Of a stretch of 64,000 nucleotides of DNA, positions 33,984 through 46,239 are shown piece by piece (the first letter of the stretch is position 1; the number at the start of each line of letters is the position of its first letter). Made by a program: the position numbers and the translations under genes. The notes under the pieces were generated by a model that worked only from the letters and a program-made list of their open reading frames with translations, did not search any database and was not told the origin of the DNA. Source of the stretch: Silurus meridionalis. Its lineage: Eukaryota > Chordata > Actinopteri > Siluriformes > Siluridae. The stretch lies in assembly GCF_014805685.1 (NCBI RefSeq), contig NC_060885.1:21224632-21288631 (forward strand), written 5' to 3'.

Positions 33984-34536
33984 TGTAAATCGATTGTACC
34001 CTAAATTCATACTTTTCCAGTTTTTTATACTATATAGGCAACATGGACAAATATGGATGATTTATTTAAAGATATGTTTGTTATTAGTAAAACCATACTT
34101 AACATAGTGCATGTGGACAAAATATTCTTGTAAAAGTAATTATGGAGTTTTACATTACACAACTCATCGGGACACCAAACGGAACCTTTGTTTCCACACG
34201 GACAGTTTTATTTGCTGGATGTGTGCATCATGGTGGATTTTTCATCATCGTGGGTGCTTGATTTAAGACTTGGTACATCATTTAAACAAATTTTCAGTGT
34301 AGTTTATTTTCTTATATGAAAATAAAGAAAGGACATCGTGAATAAATGTGTGTTGCATTAAAGGTTTTTATTTTGCCTCTTTTATATTTATTTAATTCAT
34401 TATTTTTATTTTTTTCTAAAATTGGTCACACTGCATTAATCCTGCATTAATAAAATTAGTGCCGTCAAAATGAATTTGCATTAACGTGTTAATTTTGACA
34501 GCTCTAAATATATATATATATATATTTTTTAATATA

Positions 34537-34920
34537 GCAAGAGTGAAAGCGAAAGTTTATAGGACTGTGGTGAGACCTGATGTTGTATGGTTTAGAGACA
34601 GTGGTATGGTGGTAGCAGAGCTGAAGATGTTGAGAGAATTAACAGAAATTCTAATGGATTAAAAAAAAAAGAGTTTATTAGAGGGAGGCGAGATTGAGAT
34701 GGTTTGGACATGTGCAGAGGAGGGACATGGGGTATATCGGTAGAAGAATGCTGAGGATGGAGCTGCTAGGGAGGAGGAAAAGAGGAAGACCAAGGGAAAA
34801 GTGTATGGATGTGGTGAGAGAAGATGTGCAGGTAGTTGGGTTAAAAGGCAGATGTAGAGGACAGGGTAGTGTGGAGACGGATGCTCCGCTGTGGCAACCC
34901 CTTAAAGAAAAAGAAGAAAT
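34537..34920 (+). mobile_element. RTE LINE 3' fragment
   Basis: The plus strand matches the 3' end of the RTE at 25179. It encodes RWFGHVQRRDMGYIGRRMLR and GRRKRGRPREKCMDVVRED, then ends GATGCTCCGCTGTGGCAACC followed by AAAGAAGAAA. It is 5'-truncated, as is usual for LINE insertions. An in-frame stop and an A-rich insertion near 34665 show it is dead. Confidence 0.88.
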
Positions 34921-36138
34921 TAGAAGGGGTTTTTTTTTAGAAGTCTTGCCAATTTCAACTACCTACTATTGATCAGTGGTCTCCTTTTCTTTTGTATTTA
35001 TATACTGTAATGTACATATATACTTTTATTGTCTCTACTTTTTTTTATATATGCACATTTCTTTTTCTTTGCTGCTATAACACAGAAATTTCACAACTGT
35101 GGGACAAATAAACGTATATATCATATCTTATCTTATCATCAGTTACAGAGGACAACGTTGTACCTACACAGTTGAGGAAATCCTACCCACTGGGTTTACT
35201 TATTCTTACCCTCTAAATGCACATCACTTACTGTTTCGCTCTTACACACAACCATACTGTACACTCATACACTGGCTTTAATGGCTTTTTCAGACTCACC
35301 TTTTTGTCTTAGAGGTCAACACTCACATTACTCACATGCTTCATTGTAAGGGCTATTTGTGTCATGAGTGTGTGTCTGGAAGAAGTGAATTTGCTGCAGA
35401 TGCCACCTGAAAAGCGTAGCCAAGGAGCTCACGTGGCACAAACAGCCTGCATCCTGTTGACAGGCCTAACCTTTCCCAGCACAAACAGGCTTCATACAGT
35501 AAGTGCAGGAGCTGGGATTAAAAACACACAGAATACAAAATATGGGAGTTACAGAGTGTTGAGTGAGTGAGACTGAGAGCATAAGAAAGACTGGATACCT
35601 GTGTGAATTTATGTAGCCCATTCCGTTTGCTGAAGATGGCAATTAAGGGCAGTTTAACAACCTTACAGAAGTGCACACATACAAGACACAATGTTTGTAT
35701 ATGTACATGAGTATACATGTATATGTAGCCTAGGAATGGGCCTGTGTAGTTCATTCTATTTGCATTTAAAAATGAAAATCAGCTAAAAAAAAAAAAAAAA
35801 GCAAAACAAAGCCCATAGATATAGTGGAAGATTGTTGGTGTTAGTAACATTGAGGCGTGTGTTGTTTTTGTACAGTGTGTGGAGGCAGGTGCAGCCCAAG
35901 CACTGAATCAGCTCTTTGTGTCTTGCCTGTTATAAAAGCACTTCTGCCCAATCTGTCTCTTTCTCTTCCTCCCGGCCTCTTCCTCTCCTTTCTCGCTCTC
36001 TCCTTTTTTTCTGACTCGCTCCGCCTGTGGGAAGCAAAGAGTGAAAACGCTAAAACAGCCGCTCAAACAGAAGCAGGTTTGTAGTGCTGTCAGACAGAGT
36101 CGTAGATCACCAGAGCACGCCGCAGTTCATCTCCCCCT

Positions 36139-36187
<49 letters not shown>

Positions 36188-37975
36188 CTTTTAGAATGGC
36201 CTCTGTTTTTTTTAAGTTCTTATACGAGACGGCGTTGTGAAGCTGACGTTGCCATGGTTTTGGCAAAGGCAATTAGATTTCCATGCGTTTTGTTGCAAAA
36301 GAAAAATCACCTTTCTCTATAAAGGACCCACAGCCCTGTTGTAGATTCTGATTTAGTGAACACAAGGAACAGATGTACTGTTGTGCACATGGACACACAA
36401 GCACATGACAGACAGTAGAATGCAGGGGAATAGAGTAGTGAAAAAAGAATACAGAAAATAATGCATGAGTGAAAATGTTGAAAGCAGAACATCTGACAGA
36501 AAGGAAACGAATTTGCGATGTTTGTATTCTGTATCGTGGTTGTTTCAGGTTGTGGTAAATTCTCATTTCAAGGTGTCAGAGAGCGACTGTACAAATAATG
36601 GCATGAAATGCAACTTCAAATATGATGGCTTTAGGATCCAGTTAAAGTCTGTTGAAGTAGAAAGTTGAAATACAAAGTTAAAACATATATGCATATACTA
36701 GAGCTGTGTTTAAAGTAAAATGTGAAAGACTGTAAATGAAAACACAAGTTTCACTTACTCATATAGGAGTACAGTTATGGCATGGTTAGAATTTGCAATT
36801 TATTCTTTTGAAATCACACTAAATCAGAAAGAAACACCATTCTTCATATAAATAGAATTTGTACATATTAACAATAACGTTTTTTTTTAAATGTACTTTA
36901 ATGTATGAGAATGTATAAGAGCAGGTGCAGCTCTTTTGCAACAGTTTGACTGAGCGTCAAATATAGTTAATAATAATAAAATTTACATTTAAATAAATCA
37001 GCACATAAATATAAATAATATGAATACCAATATAAATGCAAAAAAATTAAATGTTTAATTTAAACTTCAAGATTTGTAATAAGCAAATTAAAACTAAAAC
37101 TAAAATGAGAGTATATTTACTTACCTAGAATTTGACATTTTCTACAAAAAATGTGAGTGGGGTGAAATGCAAGACATGATCCTTGGTAAGACGAATGTGT
37201 AGATACATCGCATGTCTGTGTTTGCTGTTGAATTCTGAGATGGCGGAGCTGTTGATGTCATGTGAAAGTTTGCACTTGCCACATGTCCATGTTGCTGGCG
37301 TTTGGTGGTTTCACATATTTCATTGGTTAACACCACTGTCATATCAAGTGATTCCATGTGGCATCAATATGATACTCAAACAGGAATTCTCTGGACTCTG
37401 CTGAGCATTTTGTTGTGTCACAAGCCCACGTTGCTGCAACTCTTAAAAAATACTTACTCAATTACACTGTATATAAAATGTCGAGGCACAAGTAATGTGC
37501 ACCAGAAACATTTGTACAGCACTAAAAGGACATAAGTGGTTAAGTGCTTTCCATAGTTAATTAGAGCATGAGTTAGAGCAGGAAAAGGTAGAATCAGCTA
37601 TTTATACATCCAAAGATTTTTGTAATATATCTGCTTGGAAGAATACCTCTGGGCTCTGTGGCCACCCAGGATTTAATAAAAACCGAAGACAAATGATTTA
37701 AACCACTGACACTCAACTCAATTGGAAAGGGAGTTGTCATCATTGCTATATATTACAGCATAACCATTCAGTAGGTTTTCCATTGTACAACAACATTCTG
37801 ATTGAACATACACTGCACCTTTAATTTTTATGTCAGATAGAATCTGCCAAGATGACTAATTATAGCATTAACTTGTTTCACCACACACAAATAATGGTAA
37901 AACCTTTCTTTCATAACTCCACATATTCATAAAACTCTGTGCTGTATGGGTGAAATGCATGAAACTGTATGTTCA
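34921..37975. other. intergenic, no gene seen
   Basis: A somewhat more GC-rich stretch at 35940-36130 (CTCGCTCCGCCTGTGGGAAG) is followed by a CA tract at 36139-36185. It could be a promoter or untranslated exon but has no coding support. The rest is AT-rich without recognised features. Confidence 0.45.
36139..36185. repeat. (CA)n microsatellite
   Basis: About 23 CA units. Confidence 0.95.
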
Positions 37976-38345
37976 ATATAATTGAATTCGTTTTTATTTG
38001 TATAGCGCTTTTAACAATGGATATTGTCTCTAAGAAGCTTTACTGAGATTAAGCTGTTATAAAGTTGTATAAAAGTGTGGATAGGTTTAGTGCCTATAAG
38101 TGACTGTGGCAAGAAACAACTTTCTGTGATGGCATGAGAAAGAAACCTTGGGAGAAACCACTCGTCCTCATCTGGGTGACACAGAATATCCATTCATTAC
38201 AGTTCCATCATTGTTGAGGTGTTCAGTGATAGGCGCTTAAATGCAAAACTGTTCATGCAACCTGTGGTCCTGAGCCATTGTAGTAGACTGTTGATATTAA
38301 TTACAGTCCAATTCCATTTTCAAAGTTCATTTGGGCACTGGGAAA
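37976..38345. repeat. fish interspersed repeat (family not named)
   Basis: The block GAATTCGTTTTTATTTGTAT, AGCGCTTTTAACAATGGATA and, further on, GGGAGAAACCACTCGTCCTC is a common dispersed sequence in fish genomes. It has no coding capacity. I recognise the block but cannot place it in a named family with certainty. Confidence 0.5.
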
Positions 38346-38744
38346 GATTTAGGTCTTCCAAGTTCAAGTGAAAATGTAATGTTACTGCACCCCATGCAAT
38401 TGTGTCCTTCAAGTTTTGTGGTAACAGTATGAGAAAGAACCACATATGGATAAAAACATCAGTTGTCCCAAATCTTTTGCCTGTATAGTGCCTTCAGACA
38501 GGTCTAATTTTAAAGAAAAAGCATATCAACTGATTTAGTGAAGAGTTGGAGCATGACTGCAGATTCTCCAAATCTATGGAACTGTACAGAAAAGATTATT
38601 TACATTTACATTTTATTTACATAAGGTATTCCAACAGTTAGTGATTTGATGATGATGGTGGTGGCTGTGTAAAGATCCGCTGACTTGTGAAGACCAAGAT
38701 AAATGATTTGCATTATTTTCATACACATCAGTCCGTTTAGTAAG

Positions 38745-39015
38745 GCCTTAGAAATGTGCCTAGGTTGAATGTGATAGTTAGAATAGCTTCAGCTGCAATA
38801 ACCCTTCCTTCACAGGGGAAACAAAACACGCTCACAAAATGCCTCCCACAGCATAACAGATCCACCATCACTTGAGCGGTCAAACATTTCAGGACTGTAC
38901 TGATCCCTTGGTGTGCACCACATATGCACTCGCCCACTTGTCGAGCAGCACAGTGAAGAATGACTCATCTGACCATATCACTTTTGGATCTTGGCGAACT
39001 TTTGTCGCTGTTTGT
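38745..39015 (-). mobile_element. Tc1-like transposon relic
   Basis: On the minus strand a block equivalent to VIWSDESFFTVLLDKWASAY lies at about 38980-38920, the region around the second catalytic Asp in Tc1-type transposases. It is followed by decayed sequence with CCCCTGTGAAGGAAGGGTTA. The rest of the element is not recognisable. Confidence 0.55.
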
Positions 39016-39137
39016 TTGTACAACAGAAAAATTCTTAGCGGTGTGAAAATATTTAGAATAGTTACATTTATAGTATATTTACATTTATAATAAGATTACA
39101 ATAAACCAGTTATTAAATTATGTTGCAACACACTGTA

Positions 39138-39139
39138 CA

Positions 39140-39210
<71 letters not shown>
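39138..39210. repeat. (CA)n microsatellite
   Basis: About 35 CA units. Confidence 0.95.
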
Positions 39211-39214
<4 letters not shown>

Positions 39215-39265
39215 TAAAGGCTGTTATAAATCTTGGTAAGCCTGTTTCCCCTCACTACTTATATA

Positions 39266-39269
<4 letters not shown>

Positions 39270-39320
<51 letters not shown>
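39270..39320. repeat. (CT)n microsatellite
   Basis: About 25 CT units; the antisense frame of ER repeats is not a gene. Confidence 0.95.
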
Positions 39321-39323
<3 letters not shown>

Positions 39324-39524
39324 CCTCTTTTCTCTCCACTGACCCAGGAAATGGAGAGCTTACTTAATTCCCCACTTCTCCCTCTCCCCATTTCTTTCTT
39401 CCTCTCTTTCAACTCCCTATCCCATCTGCCATGTCCTTTTCTTCCTCTGTGAGTGGATAAGCGCTTGAAGGAACTCATTTTCCTTTTTTCCTACCCAATA
39501 TCTCATTTTATCACATGCAGGCAT

Positions 39525-39525
<1 letters not shown>

Positions 39526-39580
<55 letters not shown>
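39526..39580. repeat. (CA)n microsatellite
   Basis: About 26 CA units. Confidence 0.95.
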
Positions 39581-39581
<1 letters not shown>

Positions 39582-40954
39582 CACGCACACAGATCTGTTT
39601 TGGCATCTCGGTGGGCCATGTAGGAATTAGACACGTGCATTGCTTGCTCATCTTTGAAGTGTTAATATGCTGTCACTGCTACCTGTCTTAACAGAGTCTC
39701 TTCCCGTTCCCCTTCTCTCTCCCTTTGTCTACATTTTTATCCTGATATTTCCTTTATAAAAGGTAAAACACTGCTCTTCACCAATATCCTCTTCTTCTTA
39801 ACCATTAGCTCCAGTACAGTTTTTATCTAACTGTGTAATGACATTAATATTGGACAGAATAATTTACTAGACTTGATGACTATAGACTACTGATTTATAC
39901 ATTGTACAGATAGACCATATTATTTTTCACTGGCACTGCCTTATGCTTGACTCAGTAATCATGAACACATTCACTATGAACTGATTCACCATGAATTTAG
40001 TAAAGATTACAAGGACAAGAGCATGAAATATAATATGTGTGGTTGGGCAGCCTTTGAGCAAAGGGTCACTGCAAATCAATAAACAGTTCTTCAGACTGAT
40101 CACCTCTATCCTAGGATGAAACATTTCTATCCTAATAGGAGTGATCTCTTTCCCCATGGACATGCCATGAGAGCTCACTGAAAGCTTTGATGAAGATGAA
40201 AATGATATAAATCCAATGTTATAACCTTTGTAGTCACCACATATCAACCCAGTGGATATTTTACACTTCCGTGTTAGTTTTCATTCATTTTTATTTTGTT
40301 TTATAGAGAATGTTGTTTCCCTCTATTATGTACTGTTCTTATGGTATTTTCACATTATTTATTTTTGGTTTTTAATTATTTTTTTTTAGATTTGCACCAC
40401 TTAGTATAACCAAAGAAAGTGTAGTCAGTATATCCATAGAAAGTATAAGTCTCGTTTCTAGTCAGTAGTTTAGTTCCTAGCTTTCTAAGTTTAATTTTTG
40501 GCCAGCGCTGGTGCAATTCCTTAATTTTGTACTTTGTCTTTTGTTTCTGATTGGAGTCTTTGTCTTGTTACTAAATTTGTTTGTTCTTGTCTCAATTAGC
40601 CATAATATTGTTTTTTTTTTTCCTTCATTCACCATCTGTGAATACAATACAGCAGCATTGTAATTCAAATGCAAATGTACCAAATCATTTATCAAACTAG
40701 ACAATGTCAGACATGAGATCTTTCCACAAAACAAAGTGTAACATGATAAAAAGCTAGACAACAAAACACACAGCCATTAGAACATAAATAGGGTACTTAA
40801 CATGGCATAAGGAGACACAGGTGAAGGGGATTAGTTGGGAAAACACTTGGGACAAGCTCATGTGATGTTCAGGGGCTGATAAGTTGGGTAGTTCTGCAAT
40901 ACCATGACACGTTATTTAAAGCATTAGGGTCAAACCAATTCCAAAGATTTATTG

Positions 40955-41016
<62 letters not shown>

Positions 41017-41083
41017 AAGAAGAAGAAAAAGAAAAAGAAGAGAAATTTTGTAGGATTTATAGTCTTTGGATTTGTGTTTTGCA

Positions 41084-41131
<48 letters not shown>

Positions 41132-41836
41132 CACAAAATTCAATATAGGTATTAATAGTAGTTACTTATACCGTGTTAGCATGTGTTGTAAGCATGGTAC
41201 ACATGGTAAACAGAAAAGCTGTAAACATTCCAGTCACACACAAAAAAGTGTTTCTGTAATTTGTGCTTTTGTTAAATGTATACTTTAATTATAAAATTTG
41301 TACATGATTTGTACTATCTATCATCATTAGTTACACAAATTTTGCAAAAAAAAAAAAAATATTAAATAAATAAATAATCCACTTCATTTCCTTTAATTTC
41401 TCTTGTGATTGAGTCCATGGCACGTCTACTGCTAACACATCAGTTTATCGTCACCAAAAGCCACTAAAAGGCATTTAAAAACTAGGGGGTGTTTCACTTT
41501 GTGTAATCACTGGACGTGACTGTTCCTGATTGGCTGTGTAAATATACAGCACTGGGTTTGTTACAATTAGCCCACAGCCTAGCTTTATATTATTTTGTGT
41601 ATTTACTTACTGCCACTGGTGGTGCTGTTGCCCTTGTTTTCTAGTCTTGGTTTCTGGTTTTTGCAAGTCCAAAATGCAAATTATGTTAACTGCAAAAACT
41701 ACAATTTTAAAATTAAACCTTTAATATTTTTTTTATTTAAAAGAATCCCTGCTTGCCCATTAATACTGCCTCATCATTTGTTTTTTTTTAAAACTCCTTC
41801 TGTTCCCCTTGATGCAAATTTTACACAATAGAAAAA
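39581..41836. other. intergenic, no gene seen
   Basis: AT-rich sequence with compound AAT/AAG and CA microsatellites at 40955-41130. No coding region is supported. Confidence 0.5.
40955..41130. repeat. compound (AAT)n(AAG)n and (CA)n microsatellites
   Basis: AAT units at 40955-40987, AAG units to about 41040, and a CA tract at 41085-41130. The antisense Phe/Leu/Ile-rich frame is a low-complexity artefact. Confidence 0.95.
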
Positions 41837-41996
41837 CAGTACCTCACAAAAGACTGTACACCCCTCACATTTCAGCAACCATTTCAGTATATCTTCTCAA
41901 GTAACAATACTATAGAAATTGAACTTGGATATATTTTAGAGTATTTAATGTGCAGCTAATGTAGCAGTATAGATTTAACGTTCCTTTAAAAATAAC

Positions 41997-42619
41997 CAGA
42001 ATTGGGAAGTAACAAATAACATATACTTCATTACTGTACTCAAGTGGATTTTTCTGGCAACAGTACTTAACTTCACCATTTATTTTTTGTACAACTTTTA
42101 ACTTTCATTCATTACATTTTTTTAACCAAATATCTGTACTTTCTTCTTCTTCTTACATTTTCAAGCCAGGCTTGTAACTTTAGTTTTAATCTATTTGGTG
42201 AAATGTCTACCCCATCAACCTATTTCCTCTACTTGCCTGTTTTTTCAATCTACCACTGGTAGGCTAGTTTTCAAAGCTAACAACAAGCAAGGCAGAAGGC
42301 AACAAGATGTATGGGCTAACATGGATGAGACAGAGGGTAACATGACTGAGAACAAAGACATTTCTGATCACCTGATCATCATCATCCTTTCTTTGCATGT
42401 GTTGCTTTCTGGTGGTTAATCAACCTGGATACATTAGTTTTGTAGTAATATAATAATATGATTTTGGGTCCAGTTACCAGTGTGACACTAAAACAAACTT
42501 ATTTACTTTAACTTAAGTGAAAAAGTGTAGTCAGTACTTCATCTTTTACCAGAGTATTTTAAACATGAGTATCTGTACTTCTACTTAAGTGAAGGATGTG
42601 TGTACTTTTGCCACTTCTG
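41997..42619. mobile_element. non-autonomous hAT-type element (623 bp)
   Basis: Ends are CAGAATTGGGAAGTAAC and GTACTTTTGCCACTTCTG, an imperfect inverted pair starting CAG. The eight bases AAAATAAC flank it exactly on both sides (41989-41996 and 42620-42627), as expected for hAT insertions. Inside are words such as ACTTAAGTGAAAAAG and TCTGTACTTCTACTTAAGTG that are common in fish repeats. It has no transposase. Confidence 0.85.
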
Positions 42620-42669
42620 AAAATAACTCAACATACAGGCATTATTGTCTAAATAACGGGGAACAAAAG

Positions 42670-43560
42670 TGAGTACACCCCAAGTGAACATGTCAAAAAC
42701 GTCCAAATTGTCAATATTTTGTGTGAGCACCATTGTCATCCAGCACTGCCTTAATCTTCCTGGGCATGGAATTCACCAGAGCTGCACAGGTTGTTGCTGG
42801 TATCCTCTTCTACTCCTCCATAATGACATCACAGAGCTGCTGGATGTTAGACACATGTAGCTTCTTCACATTCTGCTTAAGGATGCCCCACAGGTGCTCA
42901 ATAGGGTTCAGGTCTAGATACATACTTGGCCACTCTCTTCACCTTTACCTTCACCTTCAGCTTATCATCTTGGTGGTGTGTTTGGGGTTGTTATTATGTT
43001 GGAAAACTGCCGTTCGGCCAATTACTGAAGGGAGGGCATCATGTTCTGTTTCAGAATGTCACAGTACATGTTGGAATCAATGTCCCCCTCGTTGAACCTC
43101 AGCTCTCCAGCACCAGCAGCACTCATACAGCCCGAGACCATAATGCTACCACCAACATGCTTGATTGTAGGCAAAACACAATGTTCTTGGTACTCCTCAC
43201 CAGGGCGTCACTACACATGCTGGACACCATCTGAGCCAAACAAACTTATCTCAGTCTTAACATACCACAGGTCATGGTTCCAGTAATTCATGCACTTGGA
43301 CAGGTCATCTTCAGCAAACCAACTTGTTGCAGTGTGCTGTGTATAGTCTGAGCGTTGACAAGTGGACCTTCTGCTTCTGCTACCTCTAAAACAATGCTGG
43401 CAGCACTCATGTGTCTGTTTTTTGAAGCCAGCTTCTGCACCTAAAGCAGAGTACAAGGACTCAACTTCTTAGATCAATCCTTGTGAGGTATGTTCTGAGT
43501 GGAACCCATCTTGGAAAACCTCTATATGACCCTGGCCACTGTACTGTAACTCAGTTTCAG
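42670..43560 (-). pseudogene. Tc1-like transposase remnant
   Basis: On the minus strand it encodes IKHVGGSIMVSGCMSAAGAG, ELRFNEGDIDSNMYCDILKQ and, toward lower coordinates, the equivalents of NPIEHLWGILK, MEEWKRIPATTCAAL and VNSMPRKIK. Parts near 43550-43440 correspond to the upstream transposase region around KLSYSTVARVI (43561-43525), the end of the helix-turn-helix. Frameshifts and stops are frequent. The open frames on the plus strand over the same bases are antisense. The solo LTR at 43579-43930 interrupts the N-terminal half. Confidence 0.8.
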
Positions 43561-43578
43561 GGTGGTGAAGGTTCTTAT

Positions 43579-43930
43579 TGTCATGGATAGACCAGGAACG
43601 GGGAGTAAAACAGGGTGTCGTTTATTGATCTTGAATAGGCAAAACACAAGAGAGTAAGAAACGACAATGCAGGAAACGATAAACTTAACTAAATCGTGCT
43701 TCACCCGAAGCGTAGCTAGGAGCATGGGAAACAGGCGGTCGTAAGAATGGTAGGTAGCCTGGATAATCTATGGTACGTAAACTGTAGATCGGACGGCGAG
43801 TAAAGGGGAAGAAGGACCTTATAAAAGGGAAGGGTAAATGGAGGACAGGTGTATTTGATTAGTAGGAGAGAGAGAGGCTAAGCGAGAGTGTTAAACGTTG
43901 GAGGGAGGCATGACTGGTGGCTCTCTGACA
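43579..43930 (-). mobile_element. gypsy solo LTR (352 bp)
   Basis: It begins TGTCATGGATAGACC and ends GGCTCTCTGACA on the plus strand, so the ends are the inverted TGTCA/TGACA. CTTAT stands immediately before (43574-43578) and after (43931-43935), an exact 5-bp target duplication. It matches the LTR of the 1.3-3.3 kb element: shared GAC/AACAGGTGTA, TGATTAGTAGGAG, and GTGTTAAACGTTGGAGGGAG near GTGTTGAGCGCTAGAGG. Orientation follows that element. No internal sequence remains. Confidence 0.92.
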
Positions 43931-44399
43931 CTTATAGCCTAGGCCATCTTTGTGGACAGTAACAATTCCAATTCTCAAATCCTCAGAGAGACTTTTGCCA
44001 TGAGGTGGCATGTTGAACATCTAGTGGTCAGTATGAGAGTCTTGTACTCAAAGCACCAAATTTTAACTGCCCTTATATAAGATACACAAATTAGTATGGT
44101 CCTGTCAAGCAGACAAAAACATGAACATGATGAATAAGACATGTGGCTTTGCATGGTTAAACAACATACTCACTTGGGTGTACTCACTTTTGTTACCAGC
44201 AATTTTGACAATAATGGCTGTATGTTGAGTTATTTTCAGAGGACAGTAAATCTGTACTGCTATACAAACTGATTGATGATACAATGATTACTCTAAAATA
44301 TATCCAAGGTTCATTTCTATAAAATTGTTCCATGAGAATATCTACTAAAATGGTTGTTGAAAAGTGATGGGTGTACTCACTTTTATGAGATACTGTACA

Positions 44400-45411
44400 T
44401 TTTGTATCTAAACTGACCTAGCTAGAATTTTGTTACAGGAAAAAAAAGAACTGAAGTAAACCTTTAACAACCACCCACCAAGGCCAATATATCACAGCTC
44501 ATTTTCTACTTGTATTGTAGTATTATAATTGCATTTGGAAAGCACTGTCTTGAACCAGTGATATAAGTAAAACTTTCCACCGCATGATTATGCTGCATGA
44601 ATTATGAATATGAAGTAACAAAGTTCGCTTTCTGCCCATATCAATAAAGATGACAAACTCCATCCAGATGCACCATGCCAACTGCCCCACTGCAGGGAGA
44701 GGCAGGGTGGGGACAGAGGGAAGGAGAAAGAGAGAGAAATGTCTGTTTCCATTTGGCAGGGTAGTGAATAGGAGCTGTCAGTCATATCACAACTGACTGA
44801 TGCACTGGCTGAGTATGAAAGAGTAGAGAGAGAGAGAGACAGAGTGAGGGAGAGGGACAAATATAGATGAAGTAAGCAGTGAAAAAAACCCAGACAGCCA
44901 CAGCTCTCATCCATACATCTCTTGCCAAATATCAATCTAATAACTGTAGGGTCAGTCACCACAGCAACCAAGGTCAGATGTCACATGCTTCTTGGTGTTC
45001 AATCACCAATCTGAAAACAGTTCACACATATGCCAAACTGCTGCTGGGAATGAAAAAGCATGGAGCACGCTGCAGAATGATCCAAGTTTCAGACTAAAGG
45101 TGGACAACTAAGATAAAAAAATTTAAATAAAAGTTAGATATTAAGTACCATATTAGTTGCAAATCAAACAATATGAACATAACTTGTTTAGTACTATATA
45201 ATATTGCCAGCCTTTCTACTGCTGTAGTATTTCCAGTGTCATTTGGAGGAAATTTCCTCAGTTGATAATAAAAATTCAAAATAAACACTTATTAACTATT
45301 AGTCATTAATAGTGCATATTTAATAATTAACTAAATAGCTTAACAACATCTGTCATTTTTTTTATGTTGATATATATAATGAGTTGGATTTTATTAAATA
45401 TTCTGTACACA
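44400..45411. other. intergenic, no gene seen
   Basis: No coding region is supported. The stretch 44580-44900 has moderate complexity with purine-rich runs but no recognisable exon. Confidence 0.5.
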
Positions 45412-45419
45412 CTCTAGAC

Positions 45420-45587
45420 CAGGGGTGCCCAAAACGTTGATCACGATCTACCGGTTGATCGCAAAGGTAGTGTGGGTAGATGACATTTAAAAAATAGATA
45501 TTTATTTATGCATTTTTATAGTGGGTAGATCATTTTGACTTGGTCATTTTATAAGTAGCTCGCATGCTGAAAATGTGTGCACCCCTG
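45420..45587. mobile_element. hAT-type MITE (168 bp)
   Basis: The ends are CAGGGGTGCCCAAAA and TGTGTGCACCCCTG, inverted and of hAT type. The 8-bp CTCTAGAC stands on both sides (45412-45419 and 45588-45595). The body includes GTTGATCACGATCTACCGGT and repeated GTAGATGA/GTAGATCA words. It has no coding capacity. Confidence 0.92.
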
Positions 45588-46103
45588 CTCTAGACCATTT
45601 TATTCATAGATGACAAACATGTAAACTTGCAGCAGCTGTAAATTTTCAATACTTCTACAGTCTGTGTTTTGCAGGCATCACTGTACAGCTTGTAAGGTCT
45701 CATGTCTTATTGTGCTGAAATGCTACTTAAAATTAACACCTGGCTGCTGTGTTTGATTCACCGAGTGTTGAGAGTGGCCTTTCGGGACGAACTGCTGACA
45801 TGACAGAGTGAGGCGGAGTCAGAGGCAAAACAAAGACACATGGCATAACACAAACAAAAGCACATGGAGAAAGACAAGTGCTCAAAGACACCTCCTTTAA
45901 AACTCTTCTCCCAGACTACATACACAAAAACAAGGAGCTATAATGGGCCAACTTGTCACCAAGTCTTGTTGTTTTGAACCTTTCTCCTTTAGCATACAGA
46001 AGGTCACTCCATTGCTTGGTTATCTGTTTCCTGCTTCCTCTTTATCAGCCTAACAAACTTACACTCCTCTCACTACTAATTAAAAAGAACTTTTCTTCCT
46101 CTG

Positions 46104-46107
<4 letters not shown>

Positions 46108-46177
<70 letters not shown>

Positions 46178-46194
46178 GTAGAAGAAGAATTCAG

Positions 46195-46236
<42 letters not shown>
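46108..46236. repeat. (CA)n then (GT)n inverted microsatellite pair
   Basis: A CA tract at 46108-46176, a 22-bp spacer, and a GT tract at 46199-46236. The two tracts are complementary and could form a hairpin. Confidence 0.95.

Positions 46237-46239
<3 letters not shown>

Larger units (their letters stand above)
41837..44395 (-). mobile_element. Tc1-like transposon carrying two later insertions
   Basis: The left end, CAGTACCTCACAAAAG at 41837, and the right end, CACTTTTATGAGATACTG at 44395, are inverted copies of the ends seen at 4958-6069. TA follows at 44396; the left TA is mutated. Removing the hAT-type insert (41997-42619) and the solo LTR (43579-43930) with one copy of each target duplication leaves about 1.57 kb, normal for a complete Tc1 element. 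The transposase reads on the minus strand and is degenerate. Confidence 0.88.

Noticed and set aside
35857..36130. Possible 5' exon in a GC-richer stretch
   Set aside because: No start codon context, splice pair or recognisable peptide; left as a remark in the intergenic entry.
44588..44971. 127-aa minus-strand frame with Ser/Leu repeats
   Set aside because: Driven by GA-rich runs; no signal peptide, domain or splice context that I could defend.
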